From NCBI RefSeq assembly GCF_016808095.1, contig NC_068971.1:5096501-5160500 (forward strand): a stretch of 64,000 nt of DNA. Direction: 5' to 3'. Numbering within the stretch: the stretch's first letter is position 1; each line of letters opens with the position of its first letter. Made by a program: the position numbers and the translations under genes. Positions 1 to 13,812 of this stretch are shown piece by piece. Source of the DNA: Vigna angularis. Taxonomy: Eukaryota > Streptophyta > Magnoliopsida > Fabales > Fabaceae. A model generated the notes under the pieces. That model was given only the letters and a program-made list of their open reading frames with translations, ran no database searches and was not told the origin of the DNA.

Positions 1-1799
1 TCATCAACCATTAAATCTTTTTAAAATTCACATAATCTTTTAAAATATTTAACAATATCTAATAATGATTTTGATTATATCTCCTATCTTCATTTAACTA
101 AATTTTAAAATAACAACAACTAAATCTTCTAAAAGATTTACATAATATTATTTGGGTGTTGCTCCCTCCACTACCCCAAGTGACCTCCCTACTATTTTCT
201 TTTATTCCAAAAATACTCTACACCTTCTCACTATTTTTTTTATTTCAGATTATTTAATTTGCATGTTTTTCCTTTCTGCATCTCTTTAATTAATTTCTAC
301 ACCAATTAAATAAAGGTAAAAGACTATTTCCCCCTAGACAAAAATATAAAATTAAAGAAATAACCTAGCAATTATGTTCAAACAAAAATATATATATTCA
401 AGAATATTAATTTCTAAACAAAAACAAAAATCTTAAAACTATTTTATTTTTAAAACCCATGTTTTTTCAGATTTTACATCCAAAATTTTTCAATTTTAAT
501 TGAGAATTTACTTTGATTAAAGTTAAAAACTTTCATTTTATTATAACAAAAGTTAATCAAGAATATACTTTAGTTAAATTTAGTATGATTATTCTACAAA
601 GTTCTTTTTTTTAATTGATAATGTACTTTGATTAACATTGAAAACAACAACAAATTAATCAAAATTTTAATTGATTAATAAAATTAAAGATAATAATAAA
701 TTGAATAATAATATTTAGATAACATGTTTTCTTTATTATTTTTTATAAATTTTTTTATCTTTTTTAATTTTATTTATTTATTTATTTAAAATTTGTTATC
801 TAATTTATTGTTTATTTTATTTATCTTTGTCATCTTTTATTACATTTATTATTTTATTTGATTAACTCTTTTTATATAATTTTTATAAAAACTAATTTAT
901 TAAAAATTAATTTCGTATCTGTTAAAAGATAACTTAAGATTAACTTTATATTTACTAATACTTTTGCCACTTTTTAAAAATATTGAAATTGTTATCAAAT
1001 TTTCACACGGTAAACAAGGGTAACAAAAGGTAAAAAAAAGTATCTCACATTCAAAAACAATAAAAACAGTAAAATAAAATAAAAACTTAAATCATATCAC
1101 CACCTAAATAAACTATTTTCTTATTTATTAGAAAAACATACTTATCTTTTAATTTGTTAATTACAACAAAATTTATGATTAATGATCACTCATTCATCAT
1201 GCAAACAAAATGTATTACTCCATTCCTGAACCTAATTGTTGATGTGAAAATTATTTATTTATTTATTTTAAAAGTCCATAAAATTTATTTATTTATTATG
1301 TTTAATTTTTTAAGAAAATAATATTAGTACAAAAAAATATTTCCCAAAAATTTAAAATTATTGTGTATATTTAAGTTATATGTGTATGTAAATATAATTC
1401 AAAATTACGTTTAGAAGATTTACATCATATTATTTATTCAATATAACAAACATTTTATTCGTAAAGGAGTTTGATGTTTACTTTTATATATAATAATATA
1501 TAAAATTTTATATATCAATCCTTTAATATCAGAATCATAAAATATCTAATAGAAATTAATAACGGTCAAACACGACTAATAATGCTATTCTTATATATAA
1601 TAGATAAATAATTAGAGAGGATATTAATATTATAGCAGAGAAACGCAGAAAGAAAATAAAATTCATATACATATGCAAAAGCTTAACAAACGCAGAACAT
1701 GTTCCATTTGGATTGTGTGTTCTGCACCACCGAATAAATAAGCTTTCTTCCAAAATCCCAATTCTAATCCACCAACCAAAATTCATCTCTCTTCTGTTG
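1..1799. other. AT-rich intergenic spacer
   Basis: Very AT-rich sequence with many poly-A and poly-T runs and stops in all frames. I see no conserved protein segment, tRNA or clear transposon end here. The last 150 bases are less AT-rich and probably include the promoter and start of the 5' leader of the gene that follows. Confidence 0.6.
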
Positions 1800-4700
1800 T
1801 AAGTCCTTTTTTCTGTCACTGTCTTTCTGGTGTGATTATCGATTCTTTGCTCGGTGCGTTAATTTTTCGTGGATCCTAACAACCCCTTTTCAGGTAAGAC
1901 TCGTTCTTCTATTAACCTAGTTCTATAAAGATTGAATTTCACTACTTTTGTATATGCTTTCCGTGTTTTCTTTCAAGATTTTTTATATTTTCACAACTGG
2001 GGGCGTTCAATTTCTTAGTAGGGGTTTGTGGAGTGAGTTGAAAGAAATTGGGTGGGGGATTTAACATGCTTCCGGTTCCAATCTTGACATTGTGGTCTGG
2101 GTTTTTCTCTCATCTCTGAATAGGGAAGGTTGAATGATTTGGAAAAAATGAGTACTTGCAATGCGAGGCCAGAAGAAGATGCTCTGAAAATGGAGAATGG
2201 AAAAGTTCCTTTCTCGGCATTTTCAGAATCAAAAGAGCAAAAGGTGATTCAGCAGCCTCGTTCTAGCTGCCAGATCATTGAGAATATTCCTAAGTCCGGT
2301 GCAAGCGAGGAGGATGTGCAGGTTAATATAGTTGGGAGTGGAAGCGGAACTTTTGGTGGCAAGGCAGTGGAAGATGCTTGTGACGAAGCCACTGATTCTG
2401 AATGTTCCAGTTCCAGTTCTTTTGGTGATACAGATTCTGGTACAGAGGATGCCTCGTGCTCGGCGTTCACCAACACGGAAATAGAATCGCTGCCAATATG
2501 TGATGGTGATCAAAGTAAGACTTCTTTATCTAGGTATGTTTCTGACTCAGTTTCCAGTATATTATTGTCGTGTCTGACAAAAACAATGAAACATATTTGA
2601 ACATACAAAAAGAAGGGGAAAAAAACTAACCATGCATAGAAGGAATTTGCATTACAATATTACCAACCAATAGTTTTTGCTATCGATTTCTGTCCCTTTG
2701 ACCTAATAAAAGATTCTTTTCAAGGTTATTTTGTGGGTAGATATTAAAGAAGTATCATCTGCTTTTATTTCCCTTTTTTATACTATGTGATATAGTCTGC
2801 TTAAAATAAACAACTTGACGTTATCTTTTTTTTTGTTGACATGACTAAAGTTGTGATGTGTCTTATTTTTGTTTCAGCATTACTTATGCTTTGGCTGCTC
2901 TGTGTTTGATTAGAAATTAGAATATCAATTGCTTGTGTTTAACAATTTACTATATTAATCCTTTCAGAAAGAACAAAGCGAGAACGTGGCATTGGAGGAG
3001 CTTCATTCACCCTGTTAAGTGGCGCTGTAAGTGGCTAGAATTGCAAGTGAAGAAACTTAACACTCTGGCACTGAAATATGATAAAGAGCTTGCAGCATAT
3101 GATCATAGAAAGCAGCTCGAGTTTTCAAAGTTCACTATTGATGATCTTAATGTGAAGTCAGTACCTATATACGATGGCACTGGCAGAAATAAAGTTATGA
3201 AGAGAAAGAAAAGGAACAAAACTGAAGAACATAATTTATCATCATACATCTCTAAGCACAGTATATTCTCTTACTATGGTATGGCATTTCTCGGTTAGTT
3301 GTTGTATTTTTTGCTAATGTGATGCTCTTCCTAATCTTTTTCTCCCTTTTCTGTCAATTTCCAGAGAACAAAAACCAGGGCACTTGTGTGGAAGATTCTT
3401 GTGGTGATACCTTGAGTGAGTGACAGTAATTACATAAATGCTGTATTTGCTATTTATTTGTTTTAATGAAAAAAATTCATGTCATTAAATTGTGAATGTA
3501 CAAAGAATTACATACAAAGGATTTTTTACGTGTATCCATTGGCATGAGTATGACCATTTTGTGGAACAGATTTTAATCAACTGTTATTTGTTTCCACTTT
3601 TTATGACTGAAATTTTAATTCTGTTTCGTTTTATAATGCAGATTTTACTGAGGAGTTCAAGTTTAATGATACATTGTCTACTGCTGATCTGGAAGATAAT
3701 GATAAAACTATCATTGATGTCATTAAAAGGATTGAAGAGCTACAGTCACATGTTGGGAAATTGAAAACTCGAATTGATAATGTTGTTAGAGAAAATCCAG
3801 GAAAATTATGTTCTGTAACTCAGTTGGGCATGACTGGACCATCTGATGGACTTCATCATTCTGGTCATAATTCTAGTTCTTTAATTTGTAATGACAACAC
3901 ATTTCCTGTTAGATTTGTTCGTGCTTCATCACCGTATAAATCTGAGTTAAACAAAGAAGATCTATTTTTGAATCAAAATACATTACCAACCCGGGCCATG
4001 ACAACTCCCTTTATTGAAACCACCAATATGCCCCAGCATGAGTTTCTCCCGGATAATGTAAGTTTTGTTTTTTCCCTAGGCAAATGTAATTTCAACTTGT
4101 ATGTTATTGTGTTTTCTATTTTGCTTGCATTAATTTGTGGTTATGCTTGATATAGGGCATTGTTTGTTGTTGTGGCAAGTGAGTTGCCCAATGCTTACAC
4201 CAGGCTGCTGGTTTTGTTTAGTTTCTGTTACAGGACAGAAGTTGTTCAGAAGAACTTAGATGCCATTGAACTTCTGTAGTCCTTTATCTTTGTTCCCATT
4301 TCTTCTTATGTAGTTCACCTAGAAAATTGAGATGTACATAATGTTTAGATGAATTTCCTTGAGACTTGAATTTAAATTTTTCTTATGCCTCTGTATAGTA
4401 AAATATTTTAATGTAATAATAACTCTTGACATGCCCTCTCATATTTTAGGTTTCTAAAATTTGGCATATCCCCTAGCCCTAGTTGCCATGTGATGACGGG
4501 TTATCATCCCTCGTTTGGAAGTGCTTCTTGCGAGTACTTTGTTTTGTCTCTTTACTGTGTTCTTTTATATGTACCGTGACTTGAAATTTTGAGCTGATAA
4601 CAATAATATTAGTCATGGACCAAACAATCTATCTGCTGAGGTTATATTTGAATTGTAAACTTTGTTCCATATCTATCTGTATGTTTAAGGATCATGATAG

Positions 4701-4985
4701 ACATTGTAAATTTGAATTATAACTTTGTCAAATATCCTTTGCATGCAGACCGAGTATGGAATTCTTATACAAAATCAGGCAGCTAAAGAAGAGTTGCATG
4801 ATTTTGAGAGTGGTAGAAATCAATTTATGGAGAAAACCAAGGAATCGGTTGAAGAGCATAAATCCATGTCCCCTGAGAATGCGGTCTCTGCTTTGCAAGT
4901 TGGTTCTGCATCGAACTCAAATCTTCGCAGGAGCAAAAGGAGGGGCAGAAGGAAAATTGGTTCAAAGGGTTGGAAGCGGAGATAG
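1800..4985 (+). CDS. Plant nuclear protein of unknown function, six coding exons
   Basis: I do not recognise a named function. The coding exons I assemble are 2148-2533, 2968-3278, 3365-3415, 3642-4057 and 4749-4985. All have GT-AG borders and keep one frame, giving about 466 residues. A 5'-leader intron probably runs from a CAG/GTAAGA donor near 1893 to an AG near 2123. The first coding part is acidic and Ser-rich (SSSSS near residue 93-97). Residues about 129-170 form a basic, Trp-rich block (WHWRSFIHPVKWRCKWLEL) followed by a helix with LxxLALKYDKELAAYDHRKQ, which I recall from unannotated plant proteins. A coiled-coil-like stretch (IEELQSHVGKLKTRIDN) lies in the 3642 exon. The last residues are highly basic (RRSKRRGRRKIGSKGWKRR), a likely nuclear localisation signal. 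The chosen ATG at 2148 overlaps a five-codon upstream ORF. The exon chain is seen directly; nuclear location is inference. Confidence 0.8.
2134..2151 (+). promoter_or_regulatory. Minimal upstream ORF overlapping the main start codon
   Basis: ATG ATT TGG AAA AAA TGA: a five-codon ORF whose stop (2149-2151) overlaps the main ATG (2148-2150) in an ATGA arrangement. This could lower translation of the main frame or allow termination-reinitiation. Presence is certain; function is inference and depends on the leader being spliced as proposed. Confidence 0.5.
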
Positions 4986-7900
4986 TCGGCTTAAGTTGAA
5001 TCTAAATGAACTGATTATTTGTTTCTTTAGACAACTACAGGAGCTCAGAACTTATCAATCATAACCTGTAAATGGTAGTTTTGTCGGATGTAAGTTTTCT
5101 CACATCAAAATGAGTTCTTACATCAACAAATGAGTTCAATTGTACATGACGTAAAAAGGTAGCATGCTCTGTGTACAAAGAAAGCTTGTGTTTATAATTA
5201 TCGGAGAATTGTTGATTTGGGCAATTTTTTCTTGATTTGCTTGGGCATTATTGAGTCAGTAATAGTCTTTTCTCCCTTTTGTATCCGATGAGTCACTACA
5301 TATGCTGTTATGTTGTTGACACAGGTGATTGTGTTCTTTCTATTCTTTTTCTCAGTTTCTTTATTTTTTTTCATGTGTTTTTTTAAGTGATGATTCTATA
5401 CAAGTTAATTATCCAAGCGTATTTAAAGATAAAACATGCTGAATTGTTATTGTATTAAGACTTAGTGTGTAAATTAAATAAATTTTTCTACTGAGTGTGT
5501 AAATTGCACATTGGTTGTTGATGTGGCCGAAGATACTAAACAACACTATTCTGAAGATGATTTACCAGTTATTTTTTGAAAAATGTAAGGAGTACATTTG
5601 AGGAGTACTTTTTTATTTTATTTAAAATATAAAAAATATAATAATCACATACCTTAATGAACCTCTTTCATTTTTATAATTTAAAATAATAAAATTTAAT
5701 TGATAGAAGTCTGTTAAAAGGTGTAAACTTTTCATTTTTTTTTCAACCAATTCATTCATTACTTAGAAATCCAATTATTCATCCTATATACATAAAGGAA
5801 TAAAAAGATGAGTCATAGTAGCATTGGATTAAAAAAAGACAGGAAAGAAAATAAAAGGTACAGAGATTATATAAATCTACAAAATAGGATTGAAAATTTT
5901 CACTTAACATAGACAAAACTTCTTCTTGAGGGGCATAAGTGCTATATATCCATTCATTATGTATTTTATGCTTTGGAATCAGTTTCATCTTGTGCATAAT
6001 TCAATATGAATTACATTGGTAACCTTAGATATATGAAATGCTCTGCACTATTCTTAAAGAGTCACATTACAATTCTAAAACAGAGACATCCTCTTTCATG
6101 AAGGGTTTGACTTGTCTTCTTTTATTACACATTAAACCAGCAGATTAATGAAGAGTGCATCCTTTCAGTTCTTCACATATTTAAATTTGAAAGAAAATAT
6201 ATTCTTTTAGCCCACATCACTAAAATATTATTTCTTTAGTTGACACTACTACAATTACATATAATTCTCACTTCAAATTTGCAATATAAAATTGGACTTA
6301 TTTTAAAAATTAATTTTATTCCACTAAAATAATAAATAGATTTTTTTTACTTTTTTAATTTGTTTTAAAATTGCTATTTCTTCTTATAAAATTAACTATT
6401 ACATAATTATTGAAAAAGAATGCAAGAATAGTTGAAAAGCTTGAGGTATTTTTCCTATTAAATTTATATTAATTAAATATTTTTTCATTATTGTCATAAT
6501 CATAAAATACAATTATTTTGGAACCAGGAAAGTAATTGATAACTAGGAATAGCTTTGGTAACGTAAACATGATGTTATTTTAGTTCTTATATTTAAATCA
6601 TTTATTATTATTTTATTTCTAAACTTAATCTAAATATCTAAATTTAATTTATTTTCTCTCTTAAAATACTTTTAAGAGAGTTATTTATAAAAAAAATCAT
6701 TATTTTGATATGAATCTCACAAACATAACTGGTTTAGAACTGAAGAAATGTTTTTTTTATAGTTTTAAACAATTTATATTTATAGAATCTACTGTAAAAT
6801 AAAATTTCTTTTTGTCCAACAATAAGCAAACTGAATATACTCTTAATATATTGACTTAGGATAATGTTTTTGGGACCTAAATAATAATAATAATTATAAA
6901 TGTTTTAAAGAGGATTACTAAAATATATTTTTTTAATTTTTTTACATTTATAAACACTGAATTTCAACCAGAGTCTCCTTAAAAGTGAACCAAGTAACAT
7001 ACTTGTTTCAGGTCTTAAAAAAAGCTCTCAATTTTTTTAGTATTAATATTTTTTGTTAAATTAATTATAAAATTATGTTCAAGAAAAAAAAAGTCTCAAT
7101 TTTTTCAAATACTAATATATCTCTATTAACTTAATTATAAAATTATGTTTAAGAAACAAAATGCCCCAATTTTTTTTTCAGTATTAATGTGCCTCTATAC
7201 AATTAATTATAATTTTTTGTTTGAAAATAAATTTAATTAAATTATTATCATTATCTATTAATTTTTATTGATACTAAAAATGACATTTAATAAATTAAAA
7301 CATATTTTTTAATAAATTATAATTTTGTAATTTAGGAAAAAGAGAATAATTAATTATCTTTATTCTCTTATAACAATTTTGATTTTATTTGTATGTAACT
7401 TCTCATTTACTGATTATTGATTTTATTTATTGTCTCTTATTGCTTTATCTTATTATAGAGCTCTTTATTTGAGAGTTTTGACAAAAAAAAAAAAATTAAT
7501 TTCATGTTGTTTGTGTCTATCAATATTTTTATCTTCAATTCTAGTTAATATATTTTTGTTTCTATTTGTATTACATTGTTGAATTTGTATTAGGATTAGA
7601 GACATGTTTTTTTTTGTCTGTTTTGTTTTTCACTATTTTTTAATTTATGGGTCTTGAGAGTTTTTCTAAATATATATTTTTATAACAACTAAATTTTTTG
7701 TACGGATTGAATTGCATCATAACTATTTATTTAACCTTTTGATAAATAATGAAAATGCAATTTGTATTAATAAGTTATAAACAGGAGTTGGAATTTAAAA
7801 ACAAAAGTTAAATAAAATTAATTATGATAATTTAATAGATAATTTTATATTAAAAAACTTGAAAAATTAATTTTAAATAAAAACCTTCATTTTTAAGTTT

Positions 7901-8426
7901 CTAAAACTTTGAGTCACGTTAAAATATAACTATAGTGACAATTTCTTGTACAATAAAGGTCAAAATTCATATATTAAAGAAACTAAAAAAATATCACATA
8001 TAGAGGCTAAAGTGATAAGACATAATTATCATTGAGAAGTATCAAAATACAAGCACACTAATTACATTTACCATTTTTGTACATCATATAATTATCTATT
8101 TAAACTACATTATATAAATTTAGCTATTCATGAAAAGAGAAGGAAGAAAAAACTATCTTCATTAATGTTTCTATGATGCCTATGATTACCCTTTGCAAAA
8201 AAGAGTGCTAGGCTACCTTCATTCCTATGTTGTTCTGACCTATTACTCTTTCACGGTATATTAGTATTCTTGCTAACCAAATGCCATACAATTACAAATC
8301 ATATGCTCAAGCATTGTCCAGGGCACAACTTCTTACCTTGTTTCAAGCACCATTAAATTATGTATCCAAACAAGGTTTCCAACTTCATTTTCATTGCTGA
8401 CATTAATCCTCTTCAGTGATATAGCA
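4986..8426. other. 3' flank and AT-rich spacer
   Basis: The first few hundred bases are the likely 3' UTR of the upstream gene. The rest is AT-rich with no coding segment I can support. It includes a diverged tandem repeat at about 7025-7230, listed separately. Confidence 0.55.
7025..7230. repeat. Diverged tandem repeat, about 70 bp x 3
   Basis: Three head-to-tail copies begin near 7025, 7094 and 7163. Each reads roughly CTCAATTTTTT, then a TATTAAT-type block, then TTAATTATAAAATTATGTT, then AAGAAA. Copies differ by substitutions and small indels, so the array is old. Confidence 0.6.
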
Positions 8427-11400
8427 TTAGTCCTTCATTTCTTCCTTCATCCTCGCAATTAGCTCCTCACCTAAACAACAATCATATATTCAGTTCACAA
8501 CTTATTAATCTACATAATGATAAAAAATACTATCAAAAGACCATGGAGATTGCAATGTAAACTAAACCACACATTCACACAATTTAATAACTATCAAAAA
8601 CTTAGATAAAAGAAATCAACTCAACTTTAATTTGGAACAAATTATCATTTAAATGACCAAAATTTCTAAATTATCTTTAACATATGATTACAACACTAAA
8701 AAAATAAACTTAAACATTAAAACAATTATGAAGAACTAACTATAAATCTATAAAAAAACTCTCTCCCTATCTTATAATATGAAATTTTAATACTAAATAA
8801 CTTATTTGTGTTTATGGAAGAAAAGATATTTGAATGTTACTCAATAAACGTGATATTCATTACATAAGAAACAAGTGGTGTTGTCTTTGTGGACATGTCC
8901 AGTTATAGAGTGTGGTTTTTGTTGGACTGGAATTTGAGGTCCTTGTATTGAAGTTTCTGGCGCATTTGTAGTTTGAGATTGAAGTTCCTTTTTTATTTCA
9001 GTTCCACTTTGAGGTTCTTCTTTCAAAGTTTCTGGTGTAGCTGTAGTTTGAGACTCTTCTTCTATTTTAGTTTCAAATGTAGTTATAGTTAGAGGTTCTT
9101 GTATACTTTCAATTTTAGGTGTAGTTGGAGTTTGAGATTCTTGTTCAGATTCAATTTCATGTTCTTCTACTTTAGTTTCAGATGTAGTTGGAGCTTGAGG
9201 CTGTTGTTCAGTTTGAGGTTCTTCTACTTCAGTTTCAGGTGTAGTTGGAGTTTGAGGTTGTTGTTCAGTTTGAGGCTCTTCTACTTCAGTTTTAGGTGTA
9301 GTCGGAATTTGAGGTTCTTTCTCTATTTCAGTAATATATGAGACTGTATCCTTGGATGTTGTCTTTCTAATGAAGGTTAATTTTATGATCTTGACAGCAA
9401 TTAGAGCCAAAATTGTAGCTGAGGGCACAAATACAACATCAGGTATTGCATTCAGGAGTGCAAGTTGAGGCACTATTTGTCCAGTTTTTTTAGCCATCAT
9501 GGCTGCTGGTGGTGCCATTATTGCGGTGATTAACATAGACTCATCTACTTTGTTTATATTCACTTTCTCGATGATGAACTTAATGAACTTCTTTCTCTTC
9601 TCTTCTGTATCAATTTCTTTCCATTGTTCGAACAATTCCTGAAAAAAAAAGGTTTATGAACAGCTAAAAAGTTTAACTTATGCCAAAGTTTAAATAAAAT
9701 GCATGTGTTATATATCATGTGTTAGTTTCATTATAATAATTTGTATATTTTATATTCAAGAGTTGATTTATATAAAATAAATATAATGGATAAAAATATT
9801 AAAAATGAAAAAAAAAGTAAACCTATCCTTCCATTTCTTAAATAGTATGCTTAACATCAACTTTGGTGGTTAAGAAGATAAATCACTGTATTATACTCAA
9901 TTATAAATATATTCTTTAATGTTAATAGAATGCATAGAGAAAAATCACTTTTTTTCTGCATACGTTCTCTATGTTAAAATGACCTTTGACAATTTATAAG
10001 CATAGACAAAAAGATAAATAAGGTATGGTATACATAAGCTTTCTAAAGTTTTGTTTTATTTAGCAAAGTAAGCTTTCCGTTTCACCAAATGGTCGATATG
10101 TCCGAGTGGTTAAGGAGACAGACTTGAAATCTGTTGGGCTTCGCCCGCGCAGGTTCGAACCCTGCTGTCGACGTCAAGTTGTTTTTCGAAAAAATATTCA
10201 GATTTTCATTCGATTTATTTGTATGCTATCCTTTATATTTGACAAAATGACACCTTACATTAAATCTAAAAATAGTTATACCCATTGACACTTTTTTGTC
10301 CTAGTTAGTAACAAATATGGCTCTACAATTAATGTAAAATAATCAATCCTGATTATATTTTACATATAAGACATGTTTTTCAAAAATAGAGAGATACTCT
10401 GGTAGGTGCTTAAAGGAAGACAAACATTACAGTAAAAATGTTGAAGATACTTTTTATATTGGTTTTGGTAGCTAGTAACCAATGTAAAAAGATTTTGTAA
10501 TCTACCACCATGGCATATATTGGTTTGTAAAACCATTGTGAAAAGGCCTAATCTAATACAATAATGAATTATAAAGGGTTAAATATGTTTTTAGTCCCTA
10601 AACTATTAAGCGAATTTGATTTTAGTTTCTCTTTCAAAGTAAGGTACATTTTAGTCCTCCTCCTTAAGGAAAACTTAATTTTTGGTCCTCCAAAATCAAC
10701 GGCGTTAAAAAAAAGCTGATGTGTCTAACGTCTGGCCACGTGTGATGACATATTTTCTTACCACGTTGGATTTTTTCAATGCAAACGTCAGCTTCTCCTT
10801 GACGTTAGTTGCCTTTCTTTTTCCCTAGGCAAAACACCCTCTTCTTTCTCCGTGAGACCAGCAGCACCCACCGAGCTAGCACCCATCGAGCCAGCACCCC
10901 CCTCTGGTCGGCCAAAGGCGTCTTTGGCGACGCCGCTCGTCGACAGACTCATCGCTAGGGATCGCGAAAGCCCTCCTTTTATGTCTTCTTCTTGTGCGCA
11001 AGAGAAAAACACCCTCACTCAACGGGATGCGTACTCCCGGCCACCGACGTGGCCAGCCGCCGCCGGTGCCTCCAACGGAAGAACCCGCACCCTTCACGAT
11101 GGACTGACTTCTCCCGATCGCGAACCCTAACGCCTTGGCACCCCAACCACCGCTAGCCGAAGACGTCGCTGGTGACATTAAAGACGTGTGACCTTCACTC
11201 TCCCAACTGAGCCGGCTGCCACGATGGTCCTTCGACTTGGCCCAAGGCGTCGCCGGTGGATTTCAAGATTATGCGAGGAAGGCTTTGCGATGGGTGGTTT
11301 TGGGTTTCCCATGGCTATGCGAAGTTTGTGGTTGGGTTTTCTGGTTTTGATTTTTGATGCAGGTTGGTGCGATTGACGAAGGAGGAGAAGACACAGTGGT

Positions 11401-13774
11401 ATGCGATGGCTAATGTGATTCACGATTGTTGTTCCATGGGTTTCGCGATAGAGAGAAGGGTTGATATGCGATTTCAGTGGTTTTGTTTCTGTGTTGATGA
11501 TGCGCAATGAGTATGATGGTTCGATCCAGTTTCTGTTTGTAGGTTTGCGATTCTTATGCGAATTGGGTTAATGATGGAAGAGATCGTAATGAAGGTTTGG
11601 GTGGTTTTAGTTTTCTGATTTGGGTCTTTGTGGTGGTGGAAGGAGATGAACTGATACGCGATTTGGGGGATTTCTGGGCACTGGAGATGGAGGTTTTACG
11701 GTGTCCATGGAGGTGAGAGTGGTGGAGGGTGGTTGTGCATGGGGGTTTCGCGATTGATGGTGGCACCGAAGGTGTTCGAGGTGGCGTCAGAGGTGGTTGT
11801 GGTAGAGCTGAGAAAGATTAACTTGTGTCAGAAAAAAATGACGTGGCACACTACCGTTAGCCATATCAGCTGGTTTTTAACGGTGTTAGTTTTGGAGGAC
11901 CAAAAATTAAGCTTTCCTTAAGGAGGAGAACTAAAATGTATCTTACTTTGAAAGAGGGACTAAAAATAAATTCGCTTGATAGTTTAGGGACTAAAAACAT
12001 ATTTAATCCAATTATAAATTACTATGAAACTATTTAAGTATGCATTCTATCTAAAATTCAAAGTTAGATACATTGTCCCTGTAATGTTCTTTTATATTGG
12101 ATATTTGACTTATTGTGGCTTAAACCATTACAATAACATATCAAATCTTGATGGAACAAAAAGATAACACCTTATTTTTTAAATGTAAATGTGTTCATTG
12201 ATTAACAAATTAAGTCAACAATCATTATTTCAGGATGTATATTTTCCATGAACTTAATATATAATTGTATTATAGTTTGATGTTCATAATCTAATATGTT
12301 TCATGTTATACTTTGAAGATGTAATATCTAAAGGTTTAGTTTTTCTATCTCTATTGGTCCTAATTAGGGATGGTAAAAAAATTTGTGTCTGTTGGTACCT
12401 GTAGATAAAATCCGCGACAAATAGTTGGTACTTGTGGGTATTTATTACTCGCGGTTGCAATTATTTTAATACCCGCTTATAAATGGATCAGATGTGAATA
12501 TTATATATATATTTAAATTTGTACCCGCAGATATATGCTACTCCCACAAAAAAAAATATTTTATTAAGTTAAATTTAATTAAAATTAAAATTAATTTATA
12601 TTTTATCATATTAAATTTAATTAAAATTAAAATTTATTTGATATTTAACTTAATTTATATTATATTTTAAATATATTTTTTATAATTTTATTTAAAAATT
12701 TATAAAAATATAATTTTCTAAATATTTGTTGGTATCTTGATATCCACGAATTTTAAAATATCTGGATATGCACATATAGCGGGTGAACTTTTTTTGTGTG
12801 GGTCGAGTAGCGGATAAACACTATCTGTATCTTATCTGACATGTTGCCATTCTTAATCCTAACATGATCTTATATGAAGAAATTAATTTTTCTTTCAAAA
12901 CTCTACGTGTTTACATGATCTTGGAGAGCAAAGTTAATTTTGATTTTGTCTTGAGATAAGTTTATATTATAGGATAATTAGAGCAAAGTTAAACTATATG
13001 TCTTGGCTTAGAATATAAAGACGTGCATGCAAAGGAAATAACAACCTTTACATCCTTATATGAAGGTGCAACAAAATGCTTGCCGGGTAAGGCCATGTTG
13101 ATAGTGCTGCATTGAATTTATTACCAAAATATGAGATAATTAATATCAACAACCTTTAATTTCCACAGAATGTAGAACAAGAATGCTTAACAAATGTGAT
13201 GCATTATATTTTCATTTTTCGTCCTGAAATTTTAGTCACCTTTGTATATGTTTCTCAATGAAAAAATCAATTGAAAATAATTTCGCAATTATAGATACAA
13301 GACGTTATGCAGATGATAACTTCTATATCCCTTCCAAAATACATTTCTTTCTAAACACTTGGAATAAAAACAAAATAGCTCGTGCAAGTTTAATTTTAAA
13401 TAAGCTAAATAGTTTTAATTTTGTAAAAAAAAAAATTAATTTAATTCATATATTGACTATTCTAATTCATGGAAAAAGTTGGTCAATTTCTGTTTTTTTT
13501 TTTCTTTCTATAAATCTTTATGTAAAAACTATTTTTCATCATCTTCATTATCATTCCAAGGAAACAAACTATTATAGAAGATAGCATTATCATTGGAATT
13601 GAACTGCTTACTTGAAGGTATCAAGAATACCAACATTGAATCCATCAAATCCTTTGATATCCTTCTCAACAAATTTATCATACAGTGTATTCACCACCAA
13701 GTTCAACAACTGGGTGGTTGATAGACCTGAGATGCAAAATAAAAATGCAGCATTTATCAGTATATGACGAGTAT

Positions 13775-13812
<38 letters not shown>

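Noticed and set aside
10788..11507. Several frames on both strands inside the Mutator-like element
   Set aside because: Low-complexity translations with no recognised domain. They are explained by GC-rich captured DNA, so I do not call genes.
13046..13106. Joining 13612 directly to 9638 as one intron in the repeat-protein gene
   Set aside because: That join breaks the frame. The 61-base exon at 13106-13046 restores it and encodes the family motif NMALPGKH.
13258..13584. 108-codon plus-strand frame
   Set aside because: Lys/Asn/Ile/Phe-rich, no domain, and it lies in the second intron of the 8427-13861 gene on the opposite strand.
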